Of a stretch of 64,000 nt of DNA, positions 43,088 to 50,713 are shown piece by piece. The DNA comes from Psychroserpens mesophilus (GTDB taxonomy: Bacteria; Bacteroidota; Bacteroidia; Flavobacteriales; Flavobacteriaceae), in NCBI RefSeq assembly GCF_000826645.1, contig NZ_JXJP01000008.1, positions 62,001 to 126,000 on the forward strand, given 5' to 3'. Position 1 is the stretch's first letter, and each line of letters begins with the position of its first letter. Below the pieces are notes generated by a model. That model saw only the letters and a list, made by a program, of their open reading frames with translations, ran no database searches and was not told the DNA's origin. The position numbers and the translations under genes are program-made.

Positions 43088-44188
43088 ATGAAACATTTAT
43101 TTATCCTACTATCAATTATTGCAATTAGCTTTACACAAGCGCAAAATATTTTAATTGTTGACAACGATCCTGTAATTGACACAACACCATCTCACATGTT
43201 TGACAATATCACTGATGCTATTTCCGCAGCAAATACTGGTGATATCATTTATGTACAGCCTTCAATAACAAGCTATGGTGCCGTAACCATTAACAAAGAA
43301 ATCACCCTTTATGGTTCTGGATATGCTCCTGAATTAAACAATGGTAGAAGATCTGAATTGTCTAGTGTTAGAATTGATGCCGATAACATCAAAATTAGCG
43401 GATTCTACATCAACTCTTTTATTACTTATAATTCAAGTACTTCTACATCAAATAATGTTTTGATTGAAGACAACTATGTTAACCAGACAATTTATGTTGG
43501 TTCAGCCACCGCATCGCATACAACGACAAATAACAACTGGATCATTCGAGGCAATGTTATTAATTACGGAATTAATCTTCACGCAGACCCAACAAAATGT
43601 GTTAATACTGTAATTACCAATAATCATATTACGCTTTTAAACAATAGCACATCAGCTACTTATGCCTTACGCTACTTTAACGACACGACAGTGTTTAACA
43701 ATAATGTTGTAAGAATTAATTTCACTTGGGGTAACGTAAACATTTTTCCAAATATGACGGGAGATGTAACAGTATTTAATAATATTTTTATATCTAATGG
43801 CGTAAATACGCTATTTGCGCCAACAACTGGAAGAATACTTACCATCAACAATTCTATAAGTTACATGTCAACAGGAGGTACTTTATCTTTAACAATGCCT
43901 GGTACTGGAAACTTTGACAATCAAAACCCTTTCTTTACAAGTGTGGCATCGGCCTCATTTGATATTGCCGTTGATGATGATTTCACTCTATCTCCTAGTT
44001 CTCCTGGTCTTAATGTTGGTTCTGATGGAAATGACATCGGTATTTATAATGGTGATTATGATTTTGATATGCGAGGCTATCCTACGGAGTTACCTTATTT
44101 AACCAGTTTTTCGATTAGTAACAACCTAATTAATGCTGGTGAAAATATCAATGTTAACGTACAGGCAAATGCTAACAAGTCAAATTAA
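43088..44188 (+). CDS. Secreted right-handed beta-helix protein
   Basis: The 366-residue protein has a signal peptide ending FTQAQ. It has repeated short strands with Asn-rich turns (VLIEDNYVNQTIYV, WIIRGNVINYGINL, TVITNNHITLLNN, VTVFNNIFISNG), the mark of parallel beta-helix (pectate-lyase-like or NosD-like) folds. No catalytic residues are evident. It lacks the T9SS sorting domain seen in its neighbours and ends INVNVQANANKSN. It is followed after 15 bp by a T9SS repeat protein, so a shared transcript is likely. Confidence 0.75.
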   Translation: MKHLFILLSIIAISFTQAQNILIVDNDPVIDTTPSHMFDNITDAISAANTGDIIYVQPSITSYGAVTINKEITLYGSGYAPELNNGRRSELSSVRIDADNIKISGFYINSFITYNSSTSTSNNVLIEDNYVNQTIYVGSATASHTTTNNNWIIRGNVINYGINLHADPTKCVNTVITNNHITLLNNSTSATYALRYFNDTTVFNNNVVRINFTWGNVNIFPNMTGDVTVFNNIFISNGVNTLFAPTTGRILTINNSISYMSTGGTLSLTMPGTGNFDNQNPFFTSVASASFDIAVDDDFTLSPSSPGLNVGSDGNDIGIYNGDYDFDMRGYPTELPYLTSFSISNNLINAGENINVNVQANANKSN

Positions 44189-44203
44189 TAATCAAATATC
44201 AAA

Positions 44204-45667
44204 ATGATTATGAAACGACTACTTTATTTAGTTTTTGTGCTTACCTCGTATGTGATGTATGCCCAAGGTGATATCTCTGAAATAGAATATTACTTTGATA
44301 CAGATCCTGGTATTGGGAACGGCACAAGTATAGATATAGATCCAGATGTTGAACTACTCAATCAAAATTTCAGTATACCAACAACAGGGCTATCTACTGG
44401 GAATCATAAACTGTTTGTACGAGCAGTTAAAGATGATGGCAGTACTAGCTATTATTACTCTCAAAATTTCAGCATAAGAGCTGCCAATGCTACATTTAAC
44501 AGTTCTGATATTGATGGCTTTGAATACTATTTCGATACTGATCCTGGCATTGGTAATGGCACTCAATTGATGGTAACTGATTCAGAGTTGATTAACGAAT
44601 CGTTTAGTATTCCGACAGGTTCATTGAGTACAGGAAGTCATAGATTATTTATCAGATCTAAAAGCAGTGATGGCTTGCATAGTGAATATGACAACGTAGC
44701 GTTTAGTATTTCCAATAATCCAGCTGTGTTTAACACAAATGATATTGTATCTGCTGAATATTATTTTGACACTGATCCTGGCACAGGAAACGCCACAAAC
44801 ATCTCAATACCTTCGGGTGAAACATTGAATGAAAATTTAGCGTTTTTAACCAATGTAATGCCTCTTGGAAACTACAGAGTGTTTTTAAGAGTTAAAAATG
44901 CAAATGATGATTGGTCCATGTATGATCGTGTGACGTTTTCTGTCGTGCCTTTGGCAGGTGTAAATATAACTGATATCAATACTATAGAGTATTTCTTTGA
45001 TACTGATCCTGGTATTGGTTTGGGCAACAACATAACAATAACAGATGCTGAAACTGTTACTCAAAGTGTTGCTATTCCGACAGCAAGTTTATCTGCAGGA
45101 ACGCATAGATTATGCATTCGTATAGGCAATACCAATGGAACTTATAGCTTGTTTACCCATAATGTTATTTCCGTAAAAACACCATCATTCTTCAATACGG
45201 CCTCAATTGTTGCTGCAGAATATTTTATCGATGTTGATCCTGGTATCGGGAACGGAAATGCTATTGTAACTTCTGGAGATAATATTGATGAAGATTTTCT
45301 TATTACAACTTCAGGAAGTTTGTCCATGGGAGATCATTATGTTTATGTAAGGGTTCAAAATAGTGATGGCACATGGTCTTTGTTGGAGAAACAGCATTTT
45401 GAAGTCGAGGAAACTTTAGGTATTAATTCTGAAATCATATCTGAAATAAGTATTTATCCGAACCCAACCCAAAGTATACTTAATTTAAAATTGCCAAATA
45501 CCATAACCATTGAGTCCATAGACCTTATCGATATGAATGGAAAACAAATATTCCATTCCATAGAGGCGCTCAAGAAACTGGACTTATCCAATGTTTCAAA
45601 TGGCATATATTTACTTCAGCTGAAAACCAATATTGGTGAACTTTCAAAACGAATCGTAAAACAATAG
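44204..45667 (+). CDS. Secreted five-repeat protein with T9SS type A sorting domain
   Basis: The 487-residue product (485 if the second ATG at 44210 is used) has a signal peptide ending VMYAQ. It has five repeats of about 78 residues, each opening with a variant of EYYFDTDPGIGNG (near residues 28, 107, 185, 263 and 343) and ending in a strand such as HRLFIRSKSSDG. The Asp-rich opening could bind calcium, as in many surface repeats, but that is inference. The last 75 residues form a T9SS type A sorting domain (SIYPNPTQSILNL, then NGIYLLQLKTN and ending KRIVKQ). It should be secreted and surface-bound. Confidence 0.88.
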   Translation: MIMKRLLYLVFVLTSYVMYAQGDISEIEYYFDTDPGIGNGTSIDIDPDVELLNQNFSIPTTGLSTGNHKLFVRAVKDDGSTSYYYSQNFSIRAANATFNSSDIDGFEYYFDTDPGIGNGTQLMVTDSELINESFSIPTGSLSTGSHRLFIRSKSSDGLHSEYDNVAFSISNNPAVFNTNDIVSAEYYFDTDPGTGNATNISIPSGETLNENLAFLTNVMPLGNYRVFLRVKNANDDWSMYDRVTFSVVPLAGVNITDINTIEYFFDTDPGIGLGNNITITDAETVTQSVAIPTASLSAGTHRLCIRIGNTNGTYSLFTHNVISVKTPSFFNTASIVAAEYFIDVDPGIGNGNAIVTSGDNIDEDFLITTSGSLSMGDHYVYVRVQNSDGTWSLLEKQHFEVEETLGINSEIISEISIYPNPTQSILNLKLPNTITIESIDLIDMNGKQIFHSIEALKKLDLSNVSNGIYLLQLKTNIGELSKRIVKQ

Positions 45668-45672
45668 CACTT

Positions 45673-45706
45673 AAAAAGCGTCATTTTTAATGGCGCTTTT
45701 ATTTTT
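45673..45706. terminator. Bidirectional terminator between the T9SS repeat gene and the DUF1684 gene
   Basis: AAAAAGCG...CATT pairs with AATGGCGCTTTT (45673-45700), with one bulge, and T-rich tracts occur on both sides. The two genes converge here with only about 31 bp between stops. Confidence 0.75.
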
Positions 45707-46298
45707 TGAAAGCCTTCACGCCTGCTCTAACGCTTAATGCCAGATAATTTACTCTTGGAACTATCGGACAAGAATACTTTTCATTGTACGCACAATACGG
45801 ATTGTAAGCTTTATTAAAATCAATCTCGATGGTGTCACCTTCGGGAATTCTCAAATCTATATAGCGTCCACCACCATAACTTTCTTCGCCATTGGTATCA
45901 TCGAGAAACGGTAAAAATAAATAGTCTTCAAAACCTTCCCGCTTCATAATGTCTTTACCTTGATAGACATTCAAGCTATAGGTTTGACCCTTCAACTCAA
46001 AAGTTAAAATTCCATAAATACGTTCAGGCGATACTCGGCTGGTCGTAGTTTTCATATCAAACCATTCGGTATCTGGTGTACGTTTTAAATTTGCCTTTAC
46101 GATGTATGTTGAATCGAACTTAAAAAAGTCTAAGCCTTCAAAATGCCTTCGGTCTTTATCTTTTAAAGGCGAGCTCGTTGCATCTTTATACTCAGCATTG
46201 AGCTCTCGCTGAAATTCAGTGTCTCCAGTAATTGGCTTTTTTTCTTGTGCACAGCTTAATGTGCTTATCAAAATGAGTACTGCTAAAAAGGATTTCAT
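45699..46298 (-). CDS. DUF1684 domain lipoprotein
   Basis: The start at 46298 (199 residues, MKSFLAVLILISTLSC) is chosen because it begins a clean lipoprotein signal. An ATG seven codons upstream adds charged residues ahead of it. The DUF1684 domain shows RRHFEGLDFFKFDSTYIV, GGRYIDLRIPEGDTIEIDFN and the C-terminal AYNPYCAYNEKYSCPIVP with NYLALSVRAGVK, all typical. The family is small, beta-rich and of unknown function. It converges on the T9SS repeat gene. Confidence 0.9.
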   Translation of the reverse strand: MKSFLAVLILISTLSCAQEKKPITGDTEFQRELNAEYKDATSSPLKDKDRRHFEGLDFFKFDSTYIVKANLKRTPDTEWFDMKTTTSRVSPERIYGILTFELKGQTYSLNVYQGKDIMKREGFEDYLFLPFLDDTNGEESYGGGRYIDLRIPEGDTIEIDFNKAYNPYCAYNEKYSCPIVPRVNYLALSVRAGVKAFKK

Positions 46299-46425
46299 AA
46301 GTATAGATTTCTGTTTCAAAAATACAACTTAAAGCTTTTTTTCATAGATTTGACTGTAAATAAAAAACAAATCATGCAAAATTGCGTCGTAACATATACA
46401 AAAAGACAAACCACTTGTGTCAAGA

Positions 46426-46507
46426 GTCGGATTTTCCATATGCTATGATAATATACATATATTACCAATCAATCATGAAAAGTCCGACATTATCGTCGGA
46501 CTTTTTA
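46426..46507 (+). promoter_or_regulatory. Candidate transcription attenuator upstream of the MFS gene
   Basis: A strong intrinsic terminator (46478-46488 with 46495-46505, 11-bp stem, 6-base loop, T-run) sits 20 bp before the MFS start, although no plus-strand gene lies upstream for it to terminate. Upstream bases 46426-46436 (GTCGGATTTTC) can instead pair with the left arm (46477-46488) with one bulge, giving an alternative fold that would prevent termination. This is the layout of an attenuator or of a short RNA. Confidence 0.5.
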
Positions 46508-46526
46508 CTTTTATATACCAACCAAC

Positions 46527-47738
46527 ATGAAATCGCTTTTTAATAAATATATCGACACTTACAAAGGCATTGCCAGAGAAATTTGGTTCTTATCTATTGT
46601 GACCTTCATCAATCGTGCTGGAGCCATGGTGATTCCATTCTTATCATTGTATCTCATAAATCAAAAAGGGTTTACACTGCCTCAGGTTGGATGGATCATG
46701 ACCTTCTATGGCTTTGGTTCACTGGTTGGAAATTTAATAGGTGGAAAACTTACGGATATTATCGGCTATTACAAAACCATTGTTTTAAGTCTGTTTACTG
46801 GTGGACTCGGATTTATTGGTATTCAGTTTTTAGACACCTTTTACAGCGTTTGCTTCGGCATGTTTTTTTTAATGATTGCGGTTGACATTTACCGTCCTGC
46901 AATTTTTGTAGCAGCAGATGCTTACAGTATTAATAATAATGTGACGAGAAACATCGGACTCATTAGATTAGCCATCAACTTAGGATTTTCAATCGGACCA
47001 GTAATTGGAGGGATTTTAATTGCAAGAGTGAGCTATTCATCCATTTTCTGGGTAGATGGTATTACCTGTATATTAGCATCATTCCTTTTAATCGCATTAT
47101 TAAAACCGAAGAAAAAGAAGAACGAAGAAATGCCTGTCATTCAGGTTAAAGAAGGAATTTCACCTTATCGAAATCCTGCGTTTCTCTTGTTTTTTCTGGT
47201 CATGATCATAAATGCAATTGCGTTTATTCAGTATTTTTCTACGGTTCCTATTTATTACAAACAAATTCACGGACTTTCCGAAGATACTATCGGATCAATC
47301 TTATTCTTAAACGGAATTATGATTGTTTTTCTGGAAATGCCTTTAATTGCATGGGTTGAAAGGCTAGGCATGTCAAAAATTACTGCCACTATATTGGGCA
47401 TTGTATTTCTGGCACTAAGCTTTATCATCCTCAATTTCTCAAGTCTGTTTGGTGTACTGATTATTGGGATGGTTTTAATGACCATTGGAGAAATGATAGG
47501 CTCTCCATTTTCCAACGCTCTGGCATTAAAAATGGCACCTAAAGGTAGAAAAGGAAGTTATATGGGTTTGTATAGTATGAGTTTTTCTATTTCACATATT
47601 ATTGGACATAATGCAGGAATGAATGCTATTCATTATTTTGATTTCGATTTAACCTGGTATGGCATGTTTTTCATTTTAATTGTAGCTGCCATTATCATCA
47701 TGTATTTACCAAACTTAATGAAAAAACAACAGTTATGA
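46527..47738 (+). CDS. MFS transporter
   Basis: The 403-residue protein has 12 predicted membrane helices. TFINRAGAMVIPFLSLYL and GGKLTDIIGYYKTIVLSL (the MFS loop 2-3 motif GxxxDxxGxK) identify the superfamily. RNIGLIRLAINLGFSIGPVI followed by GGILI is the TM5 antiporter-type motif (motif C, GxxxGPxxGG), suggesting export of a drug-like compound or metabolite. It overlaps the VOC gene by 4 bases (ATGA). A hairpin terminator in its leader (46478-46506) suggests regulated read-through. Confidence 0.88.
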   Translation: MKSLFNKYIDTYKGIAREIWFLSIVTFINRAGAMVIPFLSLYLINQKGFTLPQVGWIMTFYGFGSLVGNLIGGKLTDIIGYYKTIVLSLFTGGLGFIGIQFLDTFYSVCFGMFFLMIAVDIYRPAIFVAADAYSINNNVTRNIGLIRLAINLGFSIGPVIGGILIARVSYSSIFWVDGITCILASFLLIALLKPKKKKNEEMPVIQVKEGISPYRNPAFLLFFLVMIINAIAFIQYFSTVPIYYKQIHGLSEDTIGSILFLNGIMIVFLEMPLIAWVERLGMSKITATILGIVFLALSFIILNFSSLFGVLIIGMVLMTIGEMIGSPFSNALALKMAPKGRKGSYMGLYSMSFSISHIIGHNAGMNAIHYFDFDLTWYGMFFILIVAAIIIMYLPNLMKKQQL

Positions 47739-48112
47739 ATCTCAACCAAATAACCATTCCATCCTTAGATGTTGAAAAAGCAACAGCATTCTATAAAACC
47801 TTAGGTCTCCACCTTATCGTTGATGCATTGCCAAGATACGTCAGGTTTGAGTGTCCTGATGGTAACTCTACATTTTCTATACATAAAGTTGAGGAATTGC
47901 CTAAAGGAAACGGCATCAGTATTTATTTTGAAGATGATGATCTTGATGCACTAGTTAATTCCCTTCAGCAAAAAGGCATTATCTTTACTTCTGAGCCTGA
48001 AGATAAAGACTGGTTATGGAGGGAAGCACATTTAAACGATTTAGATGGCAATCATATCATTCTTTTTAAAGCAGGAACTAACAGAACAAATCCGCCTTGG
48101 CGAGTACAATAA
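47735..48112 (+). CDS. VOC family (glyoxalase/bleomycin resistance-like) protein
   Basis: The 125-residue protein has two beta-alpha-beta-beta-beta units. The opening ITIPSLDVEKATAFYKTLGL and the ending EAHLNDLDGNHIILFKAG are typical of vicinal oxygen chelate proteins; the late Asp-Gly-Asn-His turn is the usual LxDPxGN-like loop. Its metal ligands are only partly clear, so it may be a binding protein rather than an enzyme. It overlaps the MFS gene by 4 bases and precedes the DJ-1-like gene by 1 base, so the three are one operon. Confidence 0.85.
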   Translation: MNLNQITIPSLDVEKATAFYKTLGLHLIVDALPRYVRFECPDGNSTFSIHKVEELPKGNGISIYFEDDDLDALVNSLQQKGIIFTSEPEDKDWLWREAHLNDLDGNHIILFKAGTNRTNPPWRVQ

Positions 48113-48113
48113 A

Positions 48114-48878
48114 ATGAAACATTTTCTATTAATAATCACAATATTAACTTTAGTAAGTTGTAATACTTCAGAAGGGAAAAAGAAGAGTATAAACAATGAG
48201 ATGCTGAAACAAGTTCAGCATGACGAAAGCAAAAAAGAATTTCCAAAATTAGAAGCCAATCGATACAATGTTGCATTTTTGATTATGGATGGCACGTTCA
48301 ACACCGAATTGACTGCGCCTTTTGATATTTTTCAACACACCATTTTTAGAGATAGAATCAAAGCGATGAATGTGTTTACCGTAGCCAATACTGATGAACC
48401 TATCGTCACTTTTGAAGGCATGCGAATTATTCCTGATTTTAATTATCTGAAAGACGACTTACCAAAAATTGATATTCTCGTCGTACCAAGTGCTGAACAT
48501 CATTTAAATTCCGATTTAGAAGATGAAGACATGATTAACTTTGTAAAACGTGTGGATGCCGAAGCGCAATTTGTAACGTCTCATTGTGATGGCGCATTTG
48601 TTTTGGCACAAGCTGGATTGCTTAACCAATCTGTATCTACCACATTTCCCAGTGATATTGATGCCATGAGAGTGCGCTTTCCAAATTTGGATATCAGAAA
48701 AGATCTTTTATTTGTTCACGATGGAAAATACATAACCTCAGCTGGAGGTGCAAAATCATTTGAAGCAGCTTTATATCTATGTGAAGTCCTCTACGGAAAA
48801 GCTGTTGCTGAAAGCTTAGCTGGTGGTTTGGTGATCGACTGGAACTTAGAAACTGTTCCACATCTTATAATAGACTAA
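48114..48878 (+). CDS. DJ-1/PfpI family lipoprotein
   Basis: The ATG at 48114 (254 residues) begins a lipoprotein signal (MKHFLLIITILTLVSC). An in-frame start at 48045 lies inside the VOC gene. The DJ-1/PfpI domain runs from about residue 48: YNVAFLIMDGTFNTELTAPF, LPKIDILVVPSAEHH, VTSHCDGAFVLAQAGLL (nucleophile Cys in SHCDGA) and ITSAGGAKSFEAALYL. Anchoring such a domain outside the cytoplasm is unusual. Between signal and domain is EMLKQVQHDE, which is a translated copy of a palindromic DNA repeat (48197-48226). Confidence 0.88.
   Translation: MKHFLLIITILTLVSCNTSEGKKKSINNEMLKQVQHDESKKEFPKLEANRYNVAFLIMDGTFNTELTAPFDIFQHTIFRDRIKAMNVFTVANTDEPIVTFEGMRIIPDFNYLKDDLPKIDILVVPSAEHHLNSDLEDEDMINFVKRVDAEAQFVTSHCDGAFVLAQAGLLNQSVSTTFPSDIDAMRVRFPNLDIRKDLLFVHDGKYITSAGGAKSFEAALYLCEVLYGKAVAESLAGGLVIDWNLETVPHLIID
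48197..48226. repeat. Palindromic repeat inserted in the DJ-1-like coding sequence
   Basis: Perfect 8-bp arms (48201-48208 and 48214-48221) flank ACAAG. The wording (GAGATGCTGAAACAAG, TTCAGCATGACGA) is that of the flavobacterial repeat seen at 11316. It lies in frame and encodes MLKQVQHDE in the linker after the lipid-attached Cys. Confidence 0.75.
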
Positions 48879-48909
48879 CAACAAACACCTAAACAACTCA
48901 ACAACTTAA

Positions 48910-49353
48910 CTACTTCATAGGCTTCACCTCATTATGCTTAATCACGTGCGACAGCACAATCTGAGTTTTCGTTTCGCCATAGACAATCAGTTGATCGATA
49001 AAGGATTCTAAGTGCTTCTGGTTTTTTAAGACCACTTCCATAACAATATTTTCATTTCCTGTGATGCGATAACAGTTTATCACTTCGTTATAGGTTTTTA
49101 CTTTTTCTAAAAACGGTTTCAGCATGCCCATAAATGCACGTAAGGTAATTAAGGCTTTGAGTTGATAACCTACTTCAAACGGACTTACCAAAGTGTTATA
49201 ACTTTGGATAATTCCTGCATCTTCCATCTTCTTTATGCGCTCGGAAACGGCTGGAGAACTGATGCCAACTTGACGTCCAATTTCCGCATTAGACTGACGC
49301 GCATTGACTTGCAGGCATTTTAAAATCTTCCAGTTTAAATTATCGATTTGCAT
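48910..49353 (-). CDS. Lrp/AsnC family transcriptional regulator
   Basis: The 147-residue protein has an N-terminal winged helix-turn-helix (IDNLNWKILKCLQVNARQSN, AEIGRQVGISSPAVSERIKK) and a C-terminal RAM (AsnC ligand-binding) domain from about 65 (LKALITLRAFMG, NCYRITGNENIVMEVVLKN). Such proteins bind amino acids and act on metabolic or transport genes, often near themselves. It is divergent from the small gene at 49469 and convergent with the MFS-VOC-DJ-1 operon. Its targets cannot be read here. Confidence 0.93.
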   Translation of the reverse strand: MQIDNLNWKILKCLQVNARQSNAEIGRQVGISSPAVSERIKKMEDAGIIQSYNTLVSPFEVGYQLKALITLRAFMGMLKPFLEKVKTYNEVINCYRITGNENIVMEVVLKNQKHLESFIDQLIVYGETKTQIVLSHVIKHNEVKPMK

Positions 49354-49441
49354 TTAAAGTATTTTTAAAATATACGCTAATTATTAAACCAAATATACAA
49401 TTTTACTTTAATATCGAAAGTATAATTTCAGCACTTGTCAC

Positions 49442-49449
49442 TAATTTTG
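49442..49449 (+). promoter_or_regulatory. Possible -7 element (TAATTTTG) for the gene at 49469
   Basis: The box matches TAnnTTTG and lies 19 bp upstream of the ATG. No TTTG element is seen at the usual distance. Confidence 0.35.
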
Positions 49450-49468
49450 TTACCATTGCTATTAAAAA

Positions 49469-49864
49469 ATGAATTATAATATCCCATCTCATTTATCTGA
49501 ACTGCCTATCTATCAAAAGGCTATGGATATTCTTGTGTTATCAAGAAGCATCTCGACCTATATTGGTCAGGATTTGTCATATTTACGATCTGATGGTACC
49601 GAAGACACACATATTTACTTTTCTGGAGATATCATTCAACAATCGGAGTCTTTAGCTCCAGAAATAGAAAAAGCGCAAGCCGAACATTGTTCTGATAAAA
49701 AGCACAAACACTTTGCATCTCTGGAACGTTTGGTACATCGTTTGCATTTAAACTGTAACCGTTTGCAACATTGCAATAGTAATGGCAAAGACTACTTGCC
49801 TATTCTTCAAAGTGAATTAAAAAAATTTAAACGTTTACAACGTCACTGGATGATGACGCTTTAG
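49469..49864 (+). CDS. Small helical protein of unknown function
   Basis: The 131-residue protein is predicted helical throughout, with LPIYQKAMDILVLSRSISTY at the start and LPILQSELKKFKRLQRHWMM near the end. There is no signal peptide. The start region resembles small four-helix-bundle proteins of flavobacteria, but I cannot name a family. The last 20 codons recur as isolated, synonymously diverged copies at 50579-50638, and a shorter one at 54317-54361. That makes the 3' end a possible recombination or attachment site. Confidence 0.6.
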   Translation: MNYNIPSHLSELPIYQKAMDILVLSRSISTYIGQDLSYLRSDGTEDTHIYFSGDIIQQSESLAPEIEKAQAEHCSDKKHKHFASLERLVHRLHLNCNRLQHCNSNGKDYLPILQSELKKFKRLQRHWMMTL

Positions 49865-49876
49865 ATTTTTTATGCG

Positions 49877-50479
49877 TTAACCACATGCTTTTCCTAAATG
49901 AACAGATGGTCTGTAGGCATAATAATGCAAGACTTCTTCTAAAGCCTTTTTCAATGCTTTGTTTATGGGTAAGATGGTATGACCTAGTTTAAAATCTATT
50001 TGATTTAGCTGCATATAGTAGTCTGTAAAAACTGGCACATACAATCCTTTAGCTATGGCTTCGGAAGTTGAATTATAAGAATCTGCCTGACCGTCTTTGA
50101 TGATTTTGCAGGTTGCTAATCGTAATGTTCCATATTTATCAGTATTGGCTGCAAAGCCAAAAAGTCTACAAATTAAGCCTCTGTATTTGTAATTGCTACA
50201 TCGACCATGATTAATAAGCGATAACGGTTTATAAATGAAACAGGTTGAATTTTGGGTGTTATTAAGCTTAATAATGGTCTTTTCTGCCTCACCATTTAAA
50301 AATAAATGAAATGCCCAAGGCAAAAACTCTATTGGAGATGCTTCTACATCAGGATACGTACAACATTTGCCACATCCAGCAGCGCAACTCAAACCTGATG
50401 CTTGCTCAAATTGAGCGGCTTCTTGTTCTAATTTAGAAAAAAGATTTTCTACTAATTGAACTTTTCGCTCTATGGACAT
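49877..50479 (-). CDS. YkgJ-family cysteine cluster protein
   Basis: The 200-residue protein has a cysteine cluster of the YkgJ/CxxxCxxCC type: LSCAAGCGKCCTYPDVEASP near residue 30, then NTQNSTCFIYKPLSLINHGR with CSNYKYRGLICRLFGF further on. These cysteines probably bind zinc or an iron-sulfur cluster. Proteins of this family are small and mostly uncharacterised. It converges with the 49469 gene 12 bp away, and the interval is bounded on the far side by a copy of that gene's 3' end (50579-50638). Confidence 0.88.
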   Translation of the reverse strand: MSIERKVQLVENLFSKLEQEAAQFEQASGLSCAAGCGKCCTYPDVEASPIEFLPWAFHLFLNGEAEKTIIKLNNTQNSTCFIYKPLSLINHGRCSNYKYRGLICRLFGFAANTDKYGTLRLATCKIIKDGQADSYNSTSEAIAKGLYVPVFTDYYMQLNQIDFKLGHTILPINKALKKALEEVLHYYAYRPSVHLGKACG

Positions 50480-50578
50480 TGTTTTTTTCTGAAGGTAGGC
50501 TTAATAAAGCCAATACCTTGGTTTTAATCAGGAAAAGAAATTAATGTTGCGTTCTTATATACTGGAAGGTTTGCTCTG

Positions 50579-50638
50579 CTTCAAAGTGAGTTAAAAAAAT
50601 TCAAACGTTTACAACGTCACTGGATGATGACCTTGTAA
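50579..50638 (+). pseudogene. Relic: second copy of the 3' end of the 49469 gene
   Basis: These 60 bases read LQSELKKFKRLQRHWMMTL and a stop, identical in peptide to the end of the 49469 product. All DNA differences are synonymous (for example GAG for GAA, TTC for TTT). The in-frame sequence upstream does not resemble the parent, so only the tail is present. It separates the YkgJ gene from the 1178-residue T9SS gene. Confidence 0.75.
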
Positions 50639-50713
50639 GTTTTAACTACAAACTTTACAATCAGAATTTTTAATGATCTTTTATTTTAAAGTTCATTTTA
50701 TAGACGTCAAACT

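Noticed and set aside
48045-48113. Longer N-terminus for the DJ-1-like lipoprotein
   Set aside because: It lies within the VOC gene in another frame; the ATG at 48114 begins a proper lipoprotein signal.
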